DNA of 64,000 nucleotides from Leifsonia aquatica (GTDB taxonomy: Bacteria; Actinomycetota; Actinomycetes; Actinomycetales; Microbacteriaceae): positions 1,736,001-1,800,000 of the forward strand of contig NZ_JACHVP010000001.1 of NCBI RefSeq assembly GCF_014190775.1, in the 5' to 3' direction. Each line of letters begins with the position of its first letter. The first letter of the stretch is position 1. Under the pieces are notes generated by a model. The model was not told the DNA's origin. It made no database searches and saw only the letters and a program-made list of their open reading frames with translations. The position numbers and the translations under genes were made by a program. Positions 53,445 through 62,305 of the stretch are shown piece by piece.

Positions 53445-54314
53445 TCAGGCCGCCGCCTCCTCGCGTGCCTCGGCGAGGCCCTGCGCCAGCGGCGTCGTGG
53501 GCCGGCCGATGAGCTCGGCGAGGGTGCTCGTCGCGTCGGCGAGCTCGCCGTCGCGGATGTTGCCGTCGAGCGCCACGACGAACCCGGCCGTGCCCTCGTC
53601 CAGCCCGGCGCCGGTGAGGATGCTCGTGTGCTCGTCCGGCGTGACGGACCGGTAGACGACCTCCCGGCCGGCCAGTGCGCCGACGGCGGTGGCGAGCTCG
53701 TCGAACGTCCAGGCGACATCGCCGCTCAGCTCGTAGATCGCGCCCTCGTGGCCGTCGGTCGTGAGCACGACGGCGGCAGCCTCCGCGTAGTCCTTGCGGG
53801 AGGCGCTGGCCACGCGGCCCTCACCGGCGCTGCCGACGATCTCGCCGGTCGCGGCGGCCTGGTCGATCAGCCCGCTGTAGTTCTCGGTGTACCAGTTGTT
53901 GCGCAGGATGGTGACCGGCAGCGAGGAGGCGGCCAGCAGCTCCTCGGTCGCCTTGTGCTCCGGCGCGAGGACGAGCGCGCCGTCGGTCGCGTGCGGCGCA
54001 CTGGTGTAGACGAGACGGCCGACTCCGGCGGCCTCAGCGGCCTCGATGGCGTTGCGGTGCTGCTGCACGCGCTTGCCGACCTCCGAGCCGGAGACGAGCA
54101 GCACCGCGTCCGCACCCGCGAAGGCGGCGGTCAGCGTCTCGGGCTTCTCGAAGTCGATGACGGCGGTCTCGACGCCCTGCGCGGCCAGCGGGGCGAGCCG
54201 CTCCGCGGAACGGCCGACCGCCCGGATGTCGGAGGCGGCGATGCCGCGGGCGAGGAGGGAGTCGACGGTGAGGCGGCCGAGGTGGCCGGTGGCGCCGGTG
54301 ACGACGATGGTCAT
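53445..54314 (-). CDS. NmrA/QorB-like NAD(P)H quinone reductase
   Basis: 289-residue atypical SDR. MTIVVTGATGHLGRLTVDSLL carries the Rossmann motif, and ADAVLLVSGSEVGKRVQQH, VGRLVYTSAPHATDGALVLAPEHKATEELL and TILRNNWYTENYS match QorB (YtfG)-type quinone oxidoreductases. ATG 54314 is set by this N-terminus; the longer open frame runs into the divergent promoter. QorB-like genes are commonly divergent from an HxlR regulator, as here, but this regulator carries an extra phosphatase domain. Confidence 0.9.
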   Translation of the reverse strand: MTIVVTGATGHLGRLTVDSLLARGIAASDIRAVGRSAERLAPLAAQGVETAVIDFEKPETLTAAFAGADAVLLVSGSEVGKRVQQHRNAIEAAEAAGVGRLVYTSAPHATDGALVLAPEHKATEELLAASSLPVTILRNNWYTENYSGLIDQAAATGEIVGSAGEGRVASASRKDYAEAAAVVLTTDGHEGAIYELSGDVAWTFDELATAVGALAGREVVYRSVTPDEHTSILTGAGLDEGTAGFVVALDGNIRDGELADATSTLAELIGRPTTPLAQGLAEAREEAAA

Positions 54315-54380
54315 GGAGGGTTTCCTTTCGATCGGACATCGAGGGGAACCCATCCACACGCCCGATACTTCCCGATCGGA

Positions 54381-54404
54381 GGTACCCACCTTTTGGTAAG
54401 TTAC
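54381..54404. promoter_or_regulatory. Probable HxlR operator and -10 of the fusion gene
   Basis: An imperfect palindrome centred on ACC-TTTT-GGT (54388-54397) within GGTACCCACC...GGTAAGTTAC, the kind of site HxlR proteins bind. TAAGTT at 54397-54402 ends 6 nt before GTG 54409 and overlaps the right half-site, so binding would repress the fusion gene and could control the SDR divergently. Confidence 0.5.
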
Positions 54405-54408
54405 TGAC

Positions 54409-55641
54409 GTGGACACCAGTCTCGCGTCATTGAACGGGTTCGGCTTCACCGACGGCGTGCTCCCGTCGGCCTGCCCGAGCCGGATCGTGCTGAATCACGT
54501 CACGAGCACCTGGGGCGTGCTCGTGCTCGTCGCCCTCTCTCAGAGCGATCTGCGCTGGGGAGAGCTGCGACGTACCGTCCAGGGGATCAGCGAGAAGATG
54601 CTCGCGCAGACCCTCCGCACCCTCGAAGCCGACGGCTTCGTGCTGCGCACGGCGCAGCCCACCGTGCCACCGCGCGTCGACTACAGCCTCACGCCGCGCG
54701 GGCGCGACCTGACCACGCACCTGCTGCCGCTGATGGAGTGGATCGCCGGCAACGCCGACGACATCCTCTCCGGCGAACCGGCCGCCCCACCCGTGCCGCT
54801 CGGGTTCTCGACGGGGCAGGCGTCCACGCGCGGCGATTTCCGCGACGGCAACGAGGACTCGCTGTACGCCTCCGCGTGGTCCGCTTTCGTCGCCGACGGG
54901 GTCGGTGGTCATGCAGCCGGCGAGATCGCGTCGGCGACGGTCGCGATCCGGCTCGCATCGATGCTGGATGCGACGGGCGGGCGCGTCCCGACCGAGGAGC
55001 GCCTCCGCGAGCTGATCGCGATCGCGAACGCCGATCTCGCGCTCCGCGTGCGGCTCGATCCGGCGCTGGCCGGCATGGCGACGACGCTCGCAGGCCTCTT
55101 CGCCGACGGCGCCCGGATCCTGGTGGCGCACACGGGCGACTCGCGCGCCTACCGGCTGCGGTCGGGTCGGATGGAGCAGCTGACCCGCGACGACTCCCTG
55201 GTCGCCGAGCTGGTCGCCTCCGGAGCGATCGACGAGGCCGACGTGCCCATCCACCCGCTGCGCTCCATCGTGACCCACGTCCTCGGCGGCGACCCGGACG
55301 ACGCCGCCGCCCTGCACGTGGTCGCCGAGCCAGCCCGGCGAGGCGACCGCTGGCTGCTCGCGAGCGACGGCCTGACCGACTACGTCGCGCGCGAGATCAT
55401 CGCCGATGCCCTCGCCTCCGGCACCCCGCAGGAGGCGGCCGACGCCCTGCTGACGATCGCCCGCGCTCACGAAGCGCGCGACAACGTGTCAGTCGTCGTC
55501 GCGGACGTCGTCGAGTATCCCGAAGCCCCGGCCTACGCCCCGGTGTTCGGTGGCTCGGCGGCCGACGACCCCGCGTCCTCCCGCTCCCTGGACGGCGACA
55601 GCCCGCGCGCTCGAGACCGGCCTGGTAGATTTCCCGGGTGA
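54409..55641 (+). CDS. HxlR winged-helix regulator fused to PP2C phosphatase
   Basis: One uninterrupted 410-aa frame with two domains. Residues about 15-115 are an HxlR-type winged helix (ACPSRIVLNHVTSTWGVLVL, then LRWGELRRTVQGISEKMLAQ and LEADGFVLR), including the cysteine (C22) that is redox-active in some HxlR proteins. After a short linker, residues about 133-370 are a PP2C Ser/Thr phosphatase with the metal-binding set intact: NED (148-150), ADGVGGH (162-168), AHTGDSRAYRL, LLASDGLTDYV and DNVSVVV (358-364). An in-frame GTG at the linker (PVPLG, about residue 129) could start the phosphatase separately. GTGA overlap with the next gene. Confidence 0.88.
   Translation: MDTSLASLNGFGFTDGVLPSACPSRIVLNHVTSTWGVLVLVALSQSDLRWGELRRTVQGISEKMLAQTLRTLEADGFVLRTAQPTVPPRVDYSLTPRGRDLTTHLLPLMEWIAGNADDILSGEPAAPPVPLGFSTGQASTRGDFRDGNEDSLYASAWSAFVADGVGGHAAGEIASATVAIRLASMLDATGGRVPTEERLRELIAIANADLALRVRLDPALAGMATTLAGLFADGARILVAHTGDSRAYRLRSGRMEQLTRDDSLVAELVASGAIDEADVPIHPLRSIVTHVLGGDPDDAAALHVVAEPARRGDRWLLASDGLTDYVAREIIADALASGTPQEAADALLTIARAHEARDNVSVVVADVVEYPEAPAYAPVFGGSAADDPASSRSLDGDSPRARDRPGRFPG
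55626..55631 (+). promoter_or_regulatory. Internal -10 for the acyltransferase gene
   Basis: TAGATT inside the last codons of the fusion gene, ending 6 nt before GTG 55638, so the acyltransferase may also be made from its own leaderless transcript. Confidence 0.45.
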
Positions 55642-56756
55642 ACCAGCCGCCCCACGAGCTCGACGCGATCGCGACGGGAGATGACGTCGCCGCTCCCCGC
55701 ACCCGCTCGGTCGGGCTCGACGTCCTGCGGACGACGGCCATTCTCGGCGTCGTGGCGATCCACGTGTTCGGCAACATCGTCGGCAACCCTGCGATCCGCG
55801 GATCCGGAACGTGGTGGGCGGCGACCGTCATCGACGTGGCCAACGTGTGGGTCGTGCCCGTGTTCGTGATGGTGAGCGGCGCGCTCGTCCTGTCGCCGCG
55901 CGCTCACGTCGACGGGCCGGCAGCGTTCTACCGCAAGCGGCTGCTCCGGCTCGGCCCCGCCTTCGTCTTCTGGCAGGTGTTCTACTTCGTCGTCGTGCGG
56001 ATGCTGATGTCGCATCAGCACTTCACTCTCGTCGAGACGGCGGGGCTCGTCTTCGACGCGAAGACGTACACGCATCTCTACTTCCTCTGGCTGATCGTCG
56101 GCCTCTACGCTGTGGCGCCCGTACTGGCCGCCTTCCTCCACGGCGGCGGGCCGCGGCGTGCCGTGATCTTCGCCTCGTGCACCCTCGGGCTGACCGTCGT
56201 CGTGGTCGGTCTCTCCGGTCTCGCGACCATGCACGGCGATCCCCACCCGATCGTGCTGAACGCCCTGACCCAATGGGTGCCGTATGTCGGCTACTTCCTC
56301 GCCGGCTGGGCACTCCGGAATGTCACCCTCCGGGCCGGCTGGACGATCGCGGCCGCCCTCGCCACCGTGGCCCTGCTGGCCATGACGATCTGGCAGTACA
56401 ACGGAGTCGCGGTGCCCGGCTGGCTGAACGCGGTGTCGCCCCCCGGCTACTACTCGGCGATCGTCGCCGCCGCGTCCGTCGGCGTCTTCGTCGTCGTGAA
56501 CAGCCTGTGCGCGCACGTGCGCACGCGGCCGGTCCAGCGACGCGGGATGCTGACCACGCTCTCGGACGCCGCGTTCGGCGTCTACCTCGTGCACTTCTTC
56601 ATCCTGGTGCTCGCCGAGCTGGTGGTCCCTGGACTCCTCCCCCGGCTTCAGACCACGCTGTGGGTCGCCATCGCGGTGTGGGCCGGCGTCTGCGTACTGT
56701 CGTTCGCGATCAGCATCGGTGCCCGGCGCGTGCCGGTCCTGCGCAGGCTGTTCTGA
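55638..56756 (+). CDS. Acyltransferase 3 family membrane protein
   Basis: 372 aa with about ten hydrophobic spans. RSVGLDVLRTTAILGVVAIHVF is the family start, with the catalytic histidine in AIHVFGN; YRKRLLRLGPAFVFWQVFYF and AFGVYLVHFFILVLAEL are further hallmarks. Enzymes of this type acylate extracytoplasmic sugars or lipids. It begins with GTG overlapping the fusion gene by 4 nt, suggesting a functional link with the phosphatase/regulator. It converges on ispH with a 9-nt gap. Confidence 0.9.
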   Translation: MNQPPHELDAIATGDDVAAPRTRSVGLDVLRTTAILGVVAIHVFGNIVGNPAIRGSGTWWAATVIDVANVWVVPVFVMVSGALVLSPRAHVDGPAAFYRKRLLRLGPAFVFWQVFYFVVVRMLMSHQHFTLVETAGLVFDAKTYTHLYFLWLIVGLYAVAPVLAAFLHGGGPRRAVIFASCTLGLTVVVVGLSGLATMHGDPHPIVLNALTQWVPYVGYFLAGWALRNVTLRAGWTIAAALATVALLAMTIWQYNGVAVPGWLNAVSPPGYYSAIVAAASVGVFVVVNSLCAHVRTRPVQRRGMLTTLSDAAFGVYLVHFFILVLAELVVPGLLPRLQTTLWVAIAVWAGVCVLSFAISIGARRVPVLRRLF

Positions 56757-56765
56757 ACGCTGCCG

Positions 56766-57833
56766 TCAGCGCCCGCGGCCACCGATCGCCCGGGCGTCCT
56801 GCTTGCCGGTGATGTCCTTGCGGAGCTCCTTCGGCAGCGAGAACATCAGGTCCTCCTCGGCCGTCTTGACCTCCTCGACGTCGCGGTAACCCGCACCCGA
56901 GAGGTCGTCGAGGACCTCCTGCACCAGCACCTCGGGCACGGACGCACCGCTGGTGACACCGATGCTCGCGACGCCGTCGAGCCACTCCTGCTTGATCTCG
57001 CTGGCGTAGTCGACGCGGTAGGCGGCCTTCGCGCCGTACTCGAGCGCGACCTCCACGAGGCGCACCGAGTTGGAGGAGTTGGCGGAGCCGACCACGATCA
57101 CGAGCTCGGCCTGCTCGGCGACCTTCTTGATCGCGACCTGGCGGTTCTGGGTGGCGTAGCAGATGTCGTCGCTGGGCGGGTCCTGGAGGTTCGGGAAGCG
57201 CTCGCGCAGGCGGCGCACCGTCTCCATGGTCTCGTCCACCGAGAGGGTGGTCTGCGAGAGCCACACGACCTTGTCCGGGTCCTTGACGACGATGCGGTCG
57301 ACGTCCTCCGGGCCGTTGACGAGGGTCACGTGCTCGGGGGCCTCGCCCGCGGTGCCCTCGACCTCCTCGTGGCCCTCGTGGCCGATGAGCAGGATCTCGA
57401 AGTCGTCGCGCGCGAATCGCACGGCCTCACGGTGCACCTTGGTGACCAGTGGGCAGGTCGCGTCGATCGCGTGCAGGCCGCGGTCGGAGGCGGCGTTGAC
57501 GACCGCCGGCGAGACGCCGTGCGCCGAGAAGACGACGTGGGATCCCGTGGGCACCTCGTCGACCTCGTCGACGAAGATCGCGCCCTGCTTCTCGAGCTCG
57601 GACACGACGTGCACGTTGTGCACGATCTGCTTGCGCACGTAGACGGGCGAACCGTAGTGCTCGATCGCCTTCTCGACGGCGACCACCGCACGGTCCACGC
57701 CGGCGCAGTAGCCGCGGGGAGCCGCCAGCAGCACACGTTTGCGTCCGGCGACCGGGATATCCTGAAGCCGGCCGCGCGCACCGGGGGTCCGCGGGATCCG
57801 GGGCATCGGCAGGCTGATAGTCGCGTCGCTCAC
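56766..57833 (-). CDS. ispH: 4-hydroxy-3-methylbut-2-enyl diphosphate reductase
   Basis: Last enzyme of the MEP isoprenoid pathway, 355 aa, with a [4Fe-4S] cluster. Cluster cysteines are in [13 protein letters not shown] (C43), [15 protein letters not shown] and [13 protein letters not shown]; active-site HG in VFSAHGVSP and [11 protein letters not shown], and [11 protein letters not shown] follow the family. It starts with GTG 57833, immediately behind a -10 box. The start is only 33 nt from the divergent xseA start. Confidence 0.97.
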   Translation of the reverse strand: MSDATISLPMPRIPRTPGARGRLQDIPVAGRKRVLLAAPRGYCAGVDRAVVAVEKAIEHYGSPVYVRKQIVHNVHVVSELEKQGAIFVDEVDEVPTGSHVVFSAHGVSPAVVNAASDRGLHAIDATCPLVTKVHREAVRFARDDFEILLIGHEGHEEVEGTAGEAPEHVTLVNGPEDVDRIVVKDPDKVVWLSQTTLSVDETMETVRRLRERFPNLQDPPSDDICYATQNRQVAIKKVAEQAELVIVVGSANSSNSVRLVEVALEYGAKAAYRVDYASEIKQEWLDGVASIGVTSGASVPEVLVQEVLDDLSGAGYRDVEEVKTAEEDLMFSLPKELRKDITGKQDARAIGGRGR

Positions 57834-57839
57834 CCTTCG

Positions 57840-57845
57840 ATCCTA
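57840..57845 (-). promoter_or_regulatory. -10 hexamer for ispH (leaderless)
   Basis: TAGGAT on the minus strand ends 6 nt before GTG 57833; its -35 would fall inside the xseA 5' end. Confidence 0.55.
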
Positions 57846-57866
57846 CGGGTGAGCGCTGAGGAACGG

Positions 57867-59174
57867 ATGGGAGGCTCCCGAACGGTGACGGAGACCACGA
57901 ACGTGCCCACGTTCACGCCCGGGCCGCCGACGCTGGACGCGCCCTGGCCCGTCTCGGTGCTGGCGGGCAAGATCAAGGGCTGGATCGACCGGCTGGGCAC
58001 GGCCTGGGTCGAAGGAGAGATCACCCAGTGGGGCGTCTCCGGCGGCAACGTCTACGGCAAGCTCAAGGACCTCGAGGGCGACGCCACGATCAGCTTCACG
58101 ATCTGGTCGTCGGTGAAGGCGCGCATCCCGGCCGACCTCAAGCAGGGCGATCGCGTCATCGCGGCGGTCAAGCCGAACTACTGGGTCAAGGGCGGCACCC
58201 TGACCATGCAGGTCTCCGACATGCGCCACGTCGGCATCGGCGACCTCCTCGAGCGTCTCGAGCGCCTGCGTCAGCAGCTGACGGCGGAAGGGCTGTTCGC
58301 GCCCGAGCGCAAGAAGCGCCTCCCGTTCCTCCCCCACACCATCGGGCTGGTCACCGGCCGGGACTCCGACGCCGAGAAGGACGTGCTCCGCAACGCGCAG
58401 CTGCGCTGGCCGCAGGTGCGCTTCCGCACCGTCTACGCGGCTGTGCAGGGCGAGCGCACGGTTCCCGAGGTCGTCGCCGCCATCCGGACGCTGGATGCCG
58501 ACCCGGAGGTGGAGGTCATCATCGTCGCGCGCGGCGGCGGCGACTTCCAGAACCTGCTCGGCTTCAGCGACGAGGCCCTCGTGCGCGCCGCGGCGGCCGC
58601 GACGACCCCGCTCGTGAGCGCGATCGGGCACGAGGCCGACCGCCCGCTCCTCGACGAGGTCGCCGACCTCCGCGCCTCCACCCCGACGGATGCGGCGAAG
58701 CGGGTCGTGCCGGACGTCGCCGAGGAACTCGCCCGCGTGCACCAGGCCCGCGCGCGCATCGGCGCCCGCCTCACGCACATGATCCGCAACGAGGTCGACC
58801 GGATCGGCCACCTGCGCAGCCGCCCGGCCCTGGCCTCCTCGACCTGGATCGTGGACTCGCGCGCCCAGGAGCTCACCCGTTACGTGGCGCGCGGCGTCGA
58901 GCTGGTCGAACGCGGCGTCGAACGCGAGACCGCGCGGATCGCCGAACTGCGCGGCCACCTGCGCGCCCTCTCCCCCCAGGCGACCCTCGACCGCGGTTAC
59001 GCGATCGTGCAGAACGGCGAGGGGCACGTCGTCTCGGATCCGACCCAGGCGGCGCCCGGGAGCGCGCTGCGCGTGACCGTCTCGGGCGGCGCGTTCGCCG
59101 CGACGGCCGGCGAGGAGCTCCCCTCCCCGGCCCGGTCGGACGCGGACTCAGCGGGCACTCGGCCGGGCAAATAG
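57867..59174 (+). CDS. xseA: Exodeoxyribonuclease VII large subunit
   Basis: 435 aa. The N-terminal OB fold (WPVSVLAGKIKGWIDRLGTAWVEGEITQW) binds DNA, and the catalytic region contains GLVTGRDSDAEKDVLRN, VIIVARGGGDFQNLLGFSDEALVRA and SAIGHEADRPLLDEVADLRASTPTDAAKR. LDRGYAIVQN is the conserved C-terminal motif. ATG 57867 has GAGGAAC upstream; GTG 57849 and GTG 57885 are alternatives. With XseB it degrades single-stranded DNA. Confidence 0.95.
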   Translation: MGGSRTVTETTNVPTFTPGPPTLDAPWPVSVLAGKIKGWIDRLGTAWVEGEITQWGVSGGNVYGKLKDLEGDATISFTIWSSVKARIPADLKQGDRVIAAVKPNYWVKGGTLTMQVSDMRHVGIGDLLERLERLRQQLTAEGLFAPERKKRLPFLPHTIGLVTGRDSDAEKDVLRNAQLRWPQVRFRTVYAAVQGERTVPEVVAAIRTLDADPEVEVIIVARGGGDFQNLLGFSDEALVRAAAAATTPLVSAIGHEADRPLLDEVADLRASTPTDAAKRVVPDVAEELARVHQARARIGARLTHMIRNEVDRIGHLRSRPALASSTWIVDSRAQELTRYVARGVELVERGVERETARIAELRGHLRALSPQATLDRGYAIVQNGEGHVVSDPTQAAPGSALRVTVSGGAFAATAGEELPSPARSDADSAGTRPGK

Positions 59175-59177
59175 AAT
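59172..59177 (+). promoter_or_regulatory. -10 hexamer at the xseA-xseB junction
   Basis: TAGAAT begins with the xseA stop codon and ends 7 nt before ATG 59185, supporting the downstream of two candidate xseB starts. Confidence 0.45.
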
Positions 59178-59184
59178 GGATGCC

Positions 59185-59436
59185 ATGCCGACCTCCCAGA
59201 CCACCTCCGGCGTGGACCCCCTCAGCGATCTCAGCTACGAGGAGGCCCGCGACGAGCTGGTCCGCGTCGTCACGGAACTCGAGCAGGGATCCGCGACGCT
59301 CGAGGAGTCGATCGCGCTCTGGGAGCGCGGTGAGGCGCTGGCCCGGCACTGCGAGGAGTGGCTGATCGGAGCGAAGGCCCGCCTGGACGCGGCGCGCGCC
59401 GGGTCCGCCGCAGCGGGAGCCGCTGACAGCGAATGA
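59185..59436 (+). CDS. xseB: Exodeoxyribonuclease VII small subunit
   Basis: 83 aa. LSYEEARDELVRVVTELEQGSATLEESIALWERGEALARHCEEWL is the full XseB helical hairpin. ATG 59176 lies inside the probable -10 box, so ATG 59185 (MPTSQTTS) is taken as the start; the difference is three residues. It ends in an ATGA overlap with the DUF4245 gene. Confidence 0.93.
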   Translation: MPTSQTTSGVDPLSDLSYEEARDELVRVVTELEQGSATLEESIALWERGEALARHCEEWLIGAKARLDAARAGSAAAGAADSE

Positions 59437-60089
59437 GCCCCCGAGAGAAGCCGCCGGCGGTCGTCGCCGAGCTCGGCCGTCCCGAGACCCCCGAGGAGAC
59501 CGCCGCCCGCAAGGCGCAGAACTCCGCGAACCACCGCAACCGGCAGACGATCAACAACCTCGTCTACTCGCTGATCGCGACGGTCGCGCTCGTCGTCGTG
59601 ATCGTGTTGGTCGTCCCGCGCGGCAACCCCACCGCCACGCAGCCTCCCGTCGACTACGCGAGCGTCGCCCAGGAGGCCCAGGGCAGCCAGGCGGATCGCC
59701 TCCTCGTGCCCAAGCTCCCCGCCGATTGGAAGTCGAACAGCGCCGAGCTGCGCACCAAGACCGCCGACGGCGTCGACTCCTGGTACATCGGGCTGATCAC
59801 GCCGAAGGGCGAGTACATCGGCATCACCCAGGGCTTCGACGCCAACGACAGCTGGGTGGCCGACCAGGTGAACAAGTCCCGCATCGCCGGCACGCGCGAC
59901 ATCGATGGCGTCACCTGGGATGTCTACGACAACCGGAAGTCCTCGTCCGACGTCGGCGACGTCGAGTACGGGCTCACCACGAACGCCGGCCACAGTTCCA
60001 TCGTCGTCGTCGGGACCGCCGACGACGCCGAGTTCCGCACCGTGGCCGCGTCGCTGGCCGACCAGATCACCGCATTGAAAGGCGAATAG
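59433..60089 (+). CDS. DUF4245 family membrane-anchored protein
   Basis: 218 aa. A cytoplasmic N-terminus is followed by one membrane span (about residues 43-62, VYSLIATVALVVVIVLVVP), then an extracytoplasmic DUF4245 domain (LPADWKSNSAELR, DGVDSWYIGLITPKGEYIG, WDVYDNRKSSSDVGD). The domain function is unknown. In many actinobacteria this gene lies between xseB and glpX-fumC; here carbonic anhydrase replaces glpX, which is at 50465. Confidence 0.88.
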   Translation: MSPREKPPAVVAELGRPETPEETAARKAQNSANHRNRQTINNLVYSLIATVALVVVIVLVVPRGNPTATQPPVDYASVAQEAQGSQADRLLVPKLPADWKSNSAELRTKTADGVDSWYIGLITPKGEYIGITQGFDANDSWVADQVNKSRIAGTRDIDGVTWDVYDNRKSSSDVGDVEYGLTTNAGHSSIVVVGTADDAEFRTVAASLADQITALKGE

Positions 60090-60758
60090 ATGCCCACGAC
60101 CCGTCCCGGACGTATCTGGAACGCCATGCTCGCGGGCAACGAGCGCTTCATCGCCGGCGCCCCGCAGCACCCCCGCCAGGATGTCGAGCGCCGCGAGTCC
60201 CTCTCGACCGGCCAGACGCCGGTCGCCGCGATCTTCGGCTGCGCCGACTCCCGCCTCGCCGCCGAGATCATCTTCGACATGGGCCTCGGCGACGCCTTCG
60301 TCGTGCGCAATGCCGGCCAGGTGGCGTCGGAGTCGGTCATCGGCTCGCTCGAGTACGCCGTCGCCGTGCTGAAGGTGCCGCTGATCCTCGTGCTCGGCCA
60401 CGACTCGTGCGGCGCGGTCGCGTCGGCCATCGCCTCCCAGGAGCCGGACGCCGAGCCCCTCCCCCCACACATCGCCAACCTGATCGCGCCGATCGTCCCC
60501 GCGGTCCACCGGGTCTCCGGCACCCGCGACGACGAGCCCGTGGCGCCCGGCGCCGCCGACCCGATGGAGGTGGGCCGCGAGCATCTGCGCGACACGGTCG
60601 CCGAGCTTCTCGCCCGCTCCGAGATCATCAGCACCGCCGTGGCCGAGAACGTCCTCGCCATCGTCGGGGCGAACTACCGTCTTCAGGAAGGTCGGGTCGT
60701 CCCCGACATCGTCGTCGGCATGACCGATCCGGTCGCCGAAAAGCAGCCCGAGCGCTGA
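60090..60758 (+). CDS. Beta-carbonic anhydrase
   Basis: 222 aa. The zinc ligands and dyad are visible: CADSR (C51, D53, R55) and GHDSCG (H104, C107), with [17 protein letters not shown] between. It interconverts CO2 and bicarbonate for carboxylases. The ATG follows the DUF4245 stop directly, with GGCG only as ribosome binding site, so it relies on coupling. 37 nt before fumC. Confidence 0.95.
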   Translation: MPTTRPGRIWNAMLAGNERFIAGAPQHPRQDVERRESLSTGQTPVAAIFGCADSRLAAEIIFDMGLGDAFVVRNAGQVASESVIGSLEYAVAVLKVPLILVLGHDSCGAVASAIASQEPDAEPLPPHIANLIAPIVPAVHRVSGTRDDEPVAPGAADPMEVGREHLRDTVAELLARSEIISTAVAENVLAIVGANYRLQEGRVVPDIVVGMTDPVAEKQPER

Positions 60759-60795
60759 CCGCAGCGTCTTCGGCATCAGAAAGGAAGAACACACC

Positions 60796-62202
60796 GTGGT
60801 GGACACCCAGGCGGACGCCGAGTACCGCATCGAGCACGACACGATGGGCGAGGTCCGCGTTCCCGCGGCCGCGCTCTACAGCGCGCAGACGCAGCGAGCC
60901 GTCGAGAACTTCCCCATCTCGGGATCGGTGCTCGAGCCGACCCAGATCGCGGCGCTGGCCCGCATCAAGAAGTCCGCGGCCCTCGCCAACGCGCGCCTCG
61001 GCGTCCTCGACCAGGAGATCGCCGACGCCATCGCCGCCGCGGCCGACGAGGTCGTGAGCGGGGCGCACGACGCCGAGTTCCCGATCGACGTCTACCAGAC
61101 CGGATCGGGCACCTCGTCGAACATGAACATGAACGAGGTCCTGGCGACGCTCGCGTCGCGTCGCCTGGGCAAGCCGGTGCACCCGAACGACCACGTCAAC
61201 GCGTCGCAGTCGTCGAACGACGTCTTCCCGACCTCGGTGCACATCGCCGTCACCGGCGCGCTCATCGACGACCTCATCCCCGCGCTCGACCACCTTTCTG
61301 TCGCGCTGGAGGAGAAGGCCCAGACATGGGCCACCGCGGTCAAGTCGGGTCGCACCCACCTCATGGACGCCACCCCCGTGACCCTCGGCCAGGAGTTCGG
61401 CGGCTACGCCGCTCAGATCCGTTACGGCATCGAGCGCGTGCGGTCGGCTCTCCCCCGCGTCGCGGAGGTCCCGCTCGGCGGCACGGCCGTCGGCACCGGC
61501 ATCAACACGCCGCTCGGCTTCCCGCAGCTGGTCATCGAGCTGCTCACCGCCGAGACCGAGCTGCCGATCACCGAGGCGCGCGACCACTTCGAGGCCCAGG
61601 CCAACCGCGACGCGCTGGTGGAGGCGTCGGGCGCGCTGCGCACCATCGCGGTCAGCCTGACCAAGATCTGCAACGACCTGCGCTGGATGGGCTCGGGCCC
61701 GAACACCGGTCTCGGCGAGATCCACATCCCCGACCTGCAGCCGGGGTCGTCGATCATGCCCGGCAAGGTCAACCCGGTCATCCCGGAGGCCGTGCTCATG
61801 GTCGCCAGCCGGGTCGTCGGCAACGACGCCACTATCGCGTGGAGCGGCGCGTCGGGTCTCTTCGAGCTGAACGTCGCCATCCCGGTGATGGGCACCGCAC
61901 TGCTCGAGTCGATCCGTCTGCTGACGCAGGCGAGCCGCGTGCTCGCCGACAAGACCGTCGCCGGTCTCGAGGCCAACCTCGACCGCGCCCGCGCGTTCGC
62001 CGAGTCGAGCCCGTCCATCGTCACGCCGCTGAACCGCGTGATCGGCTACGAGGCCGCCGCCAAGGTCGCCAAGCACTCGGTCGCCCAGGGCATCACGGTG
62101 CGTGAGGCCGTGATCGACCTCGGCTTCGTCGACCGCGGCGAGGTCACGCTGGAGCAGCTGGACACCGCCCTCGACGTGCTCAGCATGACCCACCCGGGCT
62201 GA
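60796..62202 (+). CDS. fumC: Fumarate hydratase, class II
   Basis: 468 aa. [54 protein letters not shown] (catalytic region) and the signature [15 protein letters not shown] (about residues 316-330) identify class II fumarase of the TCA cycle. It starts with GTG 60796 (GTG 60799 is also possible), behind AGAAAGGAAG. A long hairpin follows the stop. Confidence 0.98.
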   Translation: MVDTQADAEYRIEHDTMGEVRVPAAALYSAQTQRAVENFPISGSVLEPTQIAALARIKKSAALANARLGVLDQEIADAIAAAADEVVSGAHDAEFPIDVYQTGSGTSSNMNMNEVLATLASRRLGKPVHPNDHVNASQSSNDVFPTSVHIAVTGALIDDLIPALDHLSVALEEKAQTWATAVKSGRTHLMDATPVTLGQEFGGYAAQIRYGIERVRSALPRVAEVPLGGTAVGTGINTPLGFPQLVIELLTAETELPITEARDHFEAQANRDALVEASGALRTIAVSLTKICNDLRWMGSGPNTGLGEIHIPDLQPGSSIMPGKVNPVIPEAVLMVASRVVGNDATIAWSGASGLFELNVAIPVMGTALLESIRLLTQASRVLADKTVAGLEANLDRARAFAESSPSIVTPLNRVIGYEAAAKVAKHSVAQGITVREAVIDLGFVDRGEVTLEQLDTALDVLSMTHPG

Positions 62203-62224
62203 GCCCGCACCGCACCAACCAGTG

Positions 62225-62270
62225 GTCGCAACACGCCGCGCCCGGCATCTCCGGCGCGGCGTGTTGCGAC
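62225..62270. terminator. Long hairpin H4 after fumC
   Basis: Perfect 18-bp arms GTCGCAACACGCCGCGCC (62225-62242) and 62253-62270, with a 10-nt loop, extended by GGTC/GACC with one bulged base. It lies between fumC and the convergent prepilin peptidase gene, so a bidirectional terminator is likely. Confidence 0.65.
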
Positions 62271-62305
62271 GACCAGGTCGCCCGCTGCGCTCCCCCTACG
62301 GGTCC

